Shown here: one piece after another, positions 7,401 through 8,194 of the stretch | Layout: every line of letters starts with the position of its first letter | Position numbering within the stretch: the stretch's first letter is position 1 | DNA from: Nitrospiraceae bacterium | GTDB taxonomy: Bacteria; Nitrospirota; Nitrospiria; Nitrospirales; UBA8639 | Assembly: GCA_003523945.1 (NCBI GenBank) | Contig: DOFS01000030.1 | Location: forward strand, 406 to 8,599 | Length of the DNA stretch: 8,194 nucleotides | Reading direction: 5' to 3' | Translations under genes and position numbers: made by a program | The notes under the pieces: model-generated | The model's database searches: none | Seen by the model: the letters and a program-made list of their open reading frames with translations, nothing else | Told to the model about the DNA's origin: nothing

Positions 7401-7884
7401 CCCATGACAAGCGATTGTGAGGCAGTAGTTCAGGAAGAATCCCATATTTGGAAGGACTGAAGATGGCGCTTTGGGCACCCATTGCGGCTAGCACCAACAG
7501 GGGGAGGAACCCACCCAGAGGATTCCAAAAGAGGGCTGCGGTGCCAGCTCCCATTAACAAGACTTCAACGGCCTTCATGACGACGATGACGGTTCGCTTA
7601 CTGAACCGATCGGAAAAGACTCCGGCAAAGGCCGAAACCACCATCAGTGGAAGGGTGAAGATGACAAAGGCTTGCGTGGTTGTCGCCTGTGAGCCTGCTT
7701 CAAACTCTGGACCAGAGGCACCTGCCGAGGCGGCGACTTGTTTGATAGCCAAAAGGGCGACAATGAGTTTCCAGGCGTTATCGTTGAAGGCTCCAAAAAA
7801 TTGGGCAACGAGCAATCCGCGGAGAGCCGAGGATTGAGCTGCTGGCGCCATGGATTCTGAGGAAGATTCAGTCACCGGGATCAC
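4417..7884 (-). CDS. aas: LplT-PlsC-acyl-ACP synthetase fusion (Aas-type), 1155 aa
   Basis: This inner-membrane protein should import lysophospholipids and re-acylate them. Residues 20-430 are a major-facilitator flippase of the LplT type, with the QFFGAFNDNAWK opening and a motif A (GVFSDRFSKRT, 88-98). Residues about 431-620 are a PlsC-type acyltransferase with an HX4D site (H457, D462) and FPEG (529-532). Residues about 640-1155 are an AMP-forming acyl-ACP synthetase, with SSGSTGEPKG (799-808), YGVTE (937-941), TGD (1025-1027), the DRLSRFSKIGGE hinge region (1041-1052) and the C-terminal lysine K1135 in GTGK. All key residues are intact. In E. coli the same activities are split between LplT (about 400 aa) and Aas (about 720 aa); the length here equals their sum, and such fusions are known. 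The first start is a GTG at 7884. A GTG at codon 4 and an ATG at codon 12 (7851) are alternatives, and none has a clear ribosome site. Confidence 0.96.
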   Translation of the reverse strand: MIPVTESSSESMAPAAQSSALRGLLVAQFFGAFNDNAWKLIVALLAIKQVAASAGASGPEFEAGSQATTTQAFVIFTLPLMVVSAFAGVFSDRFSKRTVIVVMKAVEVLLMGAGTAALFWNPLGGFLPLLVLAAMGAQSAIFSPSKYGILPELLPHNRLSWGNGQLEMWTFIAIIAGTALAGPLLDLSGQTPWLTGLVLLFCSGIGLWASLFIPTVPRARLEGGVRETWQAAIEALRLDRVLKLGILGAIAFWTLASLVGQDVLIYAKAVLQLSDSLSGLPLAAFGVGIGIGALLAGTLSAAKVELGYLPLGGIGISASLFALGFGSPQLGGTLMAMACLGLASGFVVVPLNALIQWRSPADRRGAVIAFANTLVFGGVLLGSLGSGFLSKIGLSASNIFLVSGIGSAALTIWALRVLPEMFIRLMLVLFTHTIYRLTITGRDRIPQEGGALLVPNHVSFIDGLLLLATTDRPIRFLVDQHYYDHRVLNPFAKIMGVIPISSNGSPREILHALRQAGQSLDRGELVCIFPEGQITRTGNLLPFRSGFTRIIKGRDVPIIPIHLDRVWGSIFSFIGGRFLAKWPTRFPYPITLSIGEPLPSTTSAEEVRHAVQELGEAAWRFRKPTRRPLHHSFVWAMRKHPLRIVFGDATRPRVSCFQALTGAIALGRALRPRWEGQHTVGILLPPSVGGALANVAATLSGRTTVNLNYTVGTQGLESASKQAGLMTVLTSRVFLKKAQVELPANLTPIWIEEIRNTINLQARLTAALLALFAPIRMLERLCGASIHPSIDDIATIIFSSGSTGEPKGVLLSHFNLDSNVEGIAQVLHLDHNDRVLGILPFFHSFGYLATLWFPVLHGASVIYHPSPLDAGPIGDLIHQHRITILLTTPTFLQLFVRRCSPEQFGSLRIVLTGAEKLPDRLLIAFEERFGIRPIEGYGVTECAPVIALNCPDFRAAGFFQSASRRGTVGQPLPGVSVRIVDPDTEQPLPVGTPGMLLVKGPNVMDGYLGREDLTAKVIRQGWYITGDIAALDEDGFITITDRLSRFSKIGGEMIPHGQVEKALLEAANADTMVLAVTAVPDERKGEQLVVLHTLEESAIPDILEKVSASGLPNLFIPKRDNYIKVDHLPVLGTGKLDLRTLKQLALEKLSKSQLT

Positions 7885-8033
7885 GAGGTGTGAGAGATGG
7901 TTCTTTTTTCTATTTTCCTTGGGGACAAGAAAATATTGTTCATAGCGGAATCAGGAGTATCTGTTGGTAGTTGCTGTGATGCGGGATAAGAGCATTCCCT
8001 AACTCGAGATGTTGAATGGTAACATGGTTTGTC

Positions 8034-8192
8034 TTATTTGCCAGTAAAAACAAGCCAGGACGACCATGAGAACTCCTTAGAGGGCGAGTCATCTCCAGCA
8101 TAGCGGAACAATAAAGTTGAGTTATCTTGAATGAGCCATCCTTTCACGTCAACAGTTTGTGGTCCATATTCTTGACCTTCAAGGAGGGGAAT
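8034..8192 (-). CDS. Probable C-terminal fragment of a minus-strand gene cut by the window edge
   Basis: A minus-strand frame enters from the right edge and stays open for 52 codons to a TAA at 8034-8036. Its translation looks protein-like, with EGQEYGPQTVDVKGWLIQD followed by an aromatic-rich end containing FRYAGDD and FSWSSWLVFTGK. I recognise no family. The upstream part is outside the window, so start, length and role are unknown. It would lie about 150 bases upstream of the lipid fusion gene in the same direction, possibly on the same transcript. Against the call, a frame of this length can stay open by chance. A + strand AAGGAGG (8181-8187) followed by ATG at 8191 also offers a competing gene start, although its three-base spacing is too tight. 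The gap 7885-8033 shows no clear promoter. Confidence 0.45.
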   Translation of the reverse strand: MPLLEGQEYGPQTVDVKGWLIQDNSTLLFRYAGDDSPSKEFSWSSWLVFTGK

Positions 8193-8194
8193 GG

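Noticed and set aside
4491..7837. Many frames of 60-184 codons on both strands inside the fusion gene
   Set aside because: They are shadows of the 1155-residue gene; none has its own ribosome site with a recognisable domain.

Overview
The window is an ordinary-looking bacterial chromosomal segment. It carries five or six complete genes, plus a probable gene fragment at the right edge. By eye the base composition is about half G+C. Ribosome binding sites of the AGGAGG type precede several genes. The combination of a TPR export protein, a single PepSY-domain periplasmic protein, a small OB-like periplasmic protein and an LplT-Aas fusion fits a Gram-negative environmental bacterium. My best guess is Nitrospirota (Nitrospira-like), but this rests on the general look of the proteins and not on a marker gene. 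No rRNA, tRNA, CRISPR array, transposase or phage gene is visible.

Layout, left to right. Positions 1-372 hold no convincing gene. A small two-gene unit on the + strand follows: a 48-residue four-cysteine zinc-ribbon-like protein (373-519) and an 82-residue protein of unknown function (555-803). Next on the + strand is a 584-residue exported TPR protein (1098-2852) with a proline-rich linker and an unrecognised C-terminal domain. A 368-base gap without a supported gene leads to a divergent pair of small exported proteins: an OB/DUF5666-like protein on the minus strand (3221-3556) and a PepSY-domain protein on the + strand (3901-4197). They share a 344-base control region with promoter-like elements and two small dyads. 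The largest gene lies on the minus strand (4417-7884). It encodes 1155 residues in which an LplT-type lysophospholipid flippase, a PlsC-type acyltransferase and an acyl-ACP synthetase are joined in one chain. The last 160 bases contain what looks like the C-terminal end of another minus-strand gene (8034-8192).

How the genes relate. The fusion gene should make a self-contained inner-membrane system that recovers lysophospholipids: flip inward, activate a fatty acid, re-acylate. The two small periplasmic proteins and the TPR protein are envelope proteins of unknown detailed role. Nothing in the sequence ties them to the lipid enzyme beyond proximity. I see no clear previously undescribed system. 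The most distinctive items are the three-part lipid-repair fusion, the divergent periplasmic pair with its dyad-containing control region, and the uncharacterised C-terminal domain of the TPR protein.
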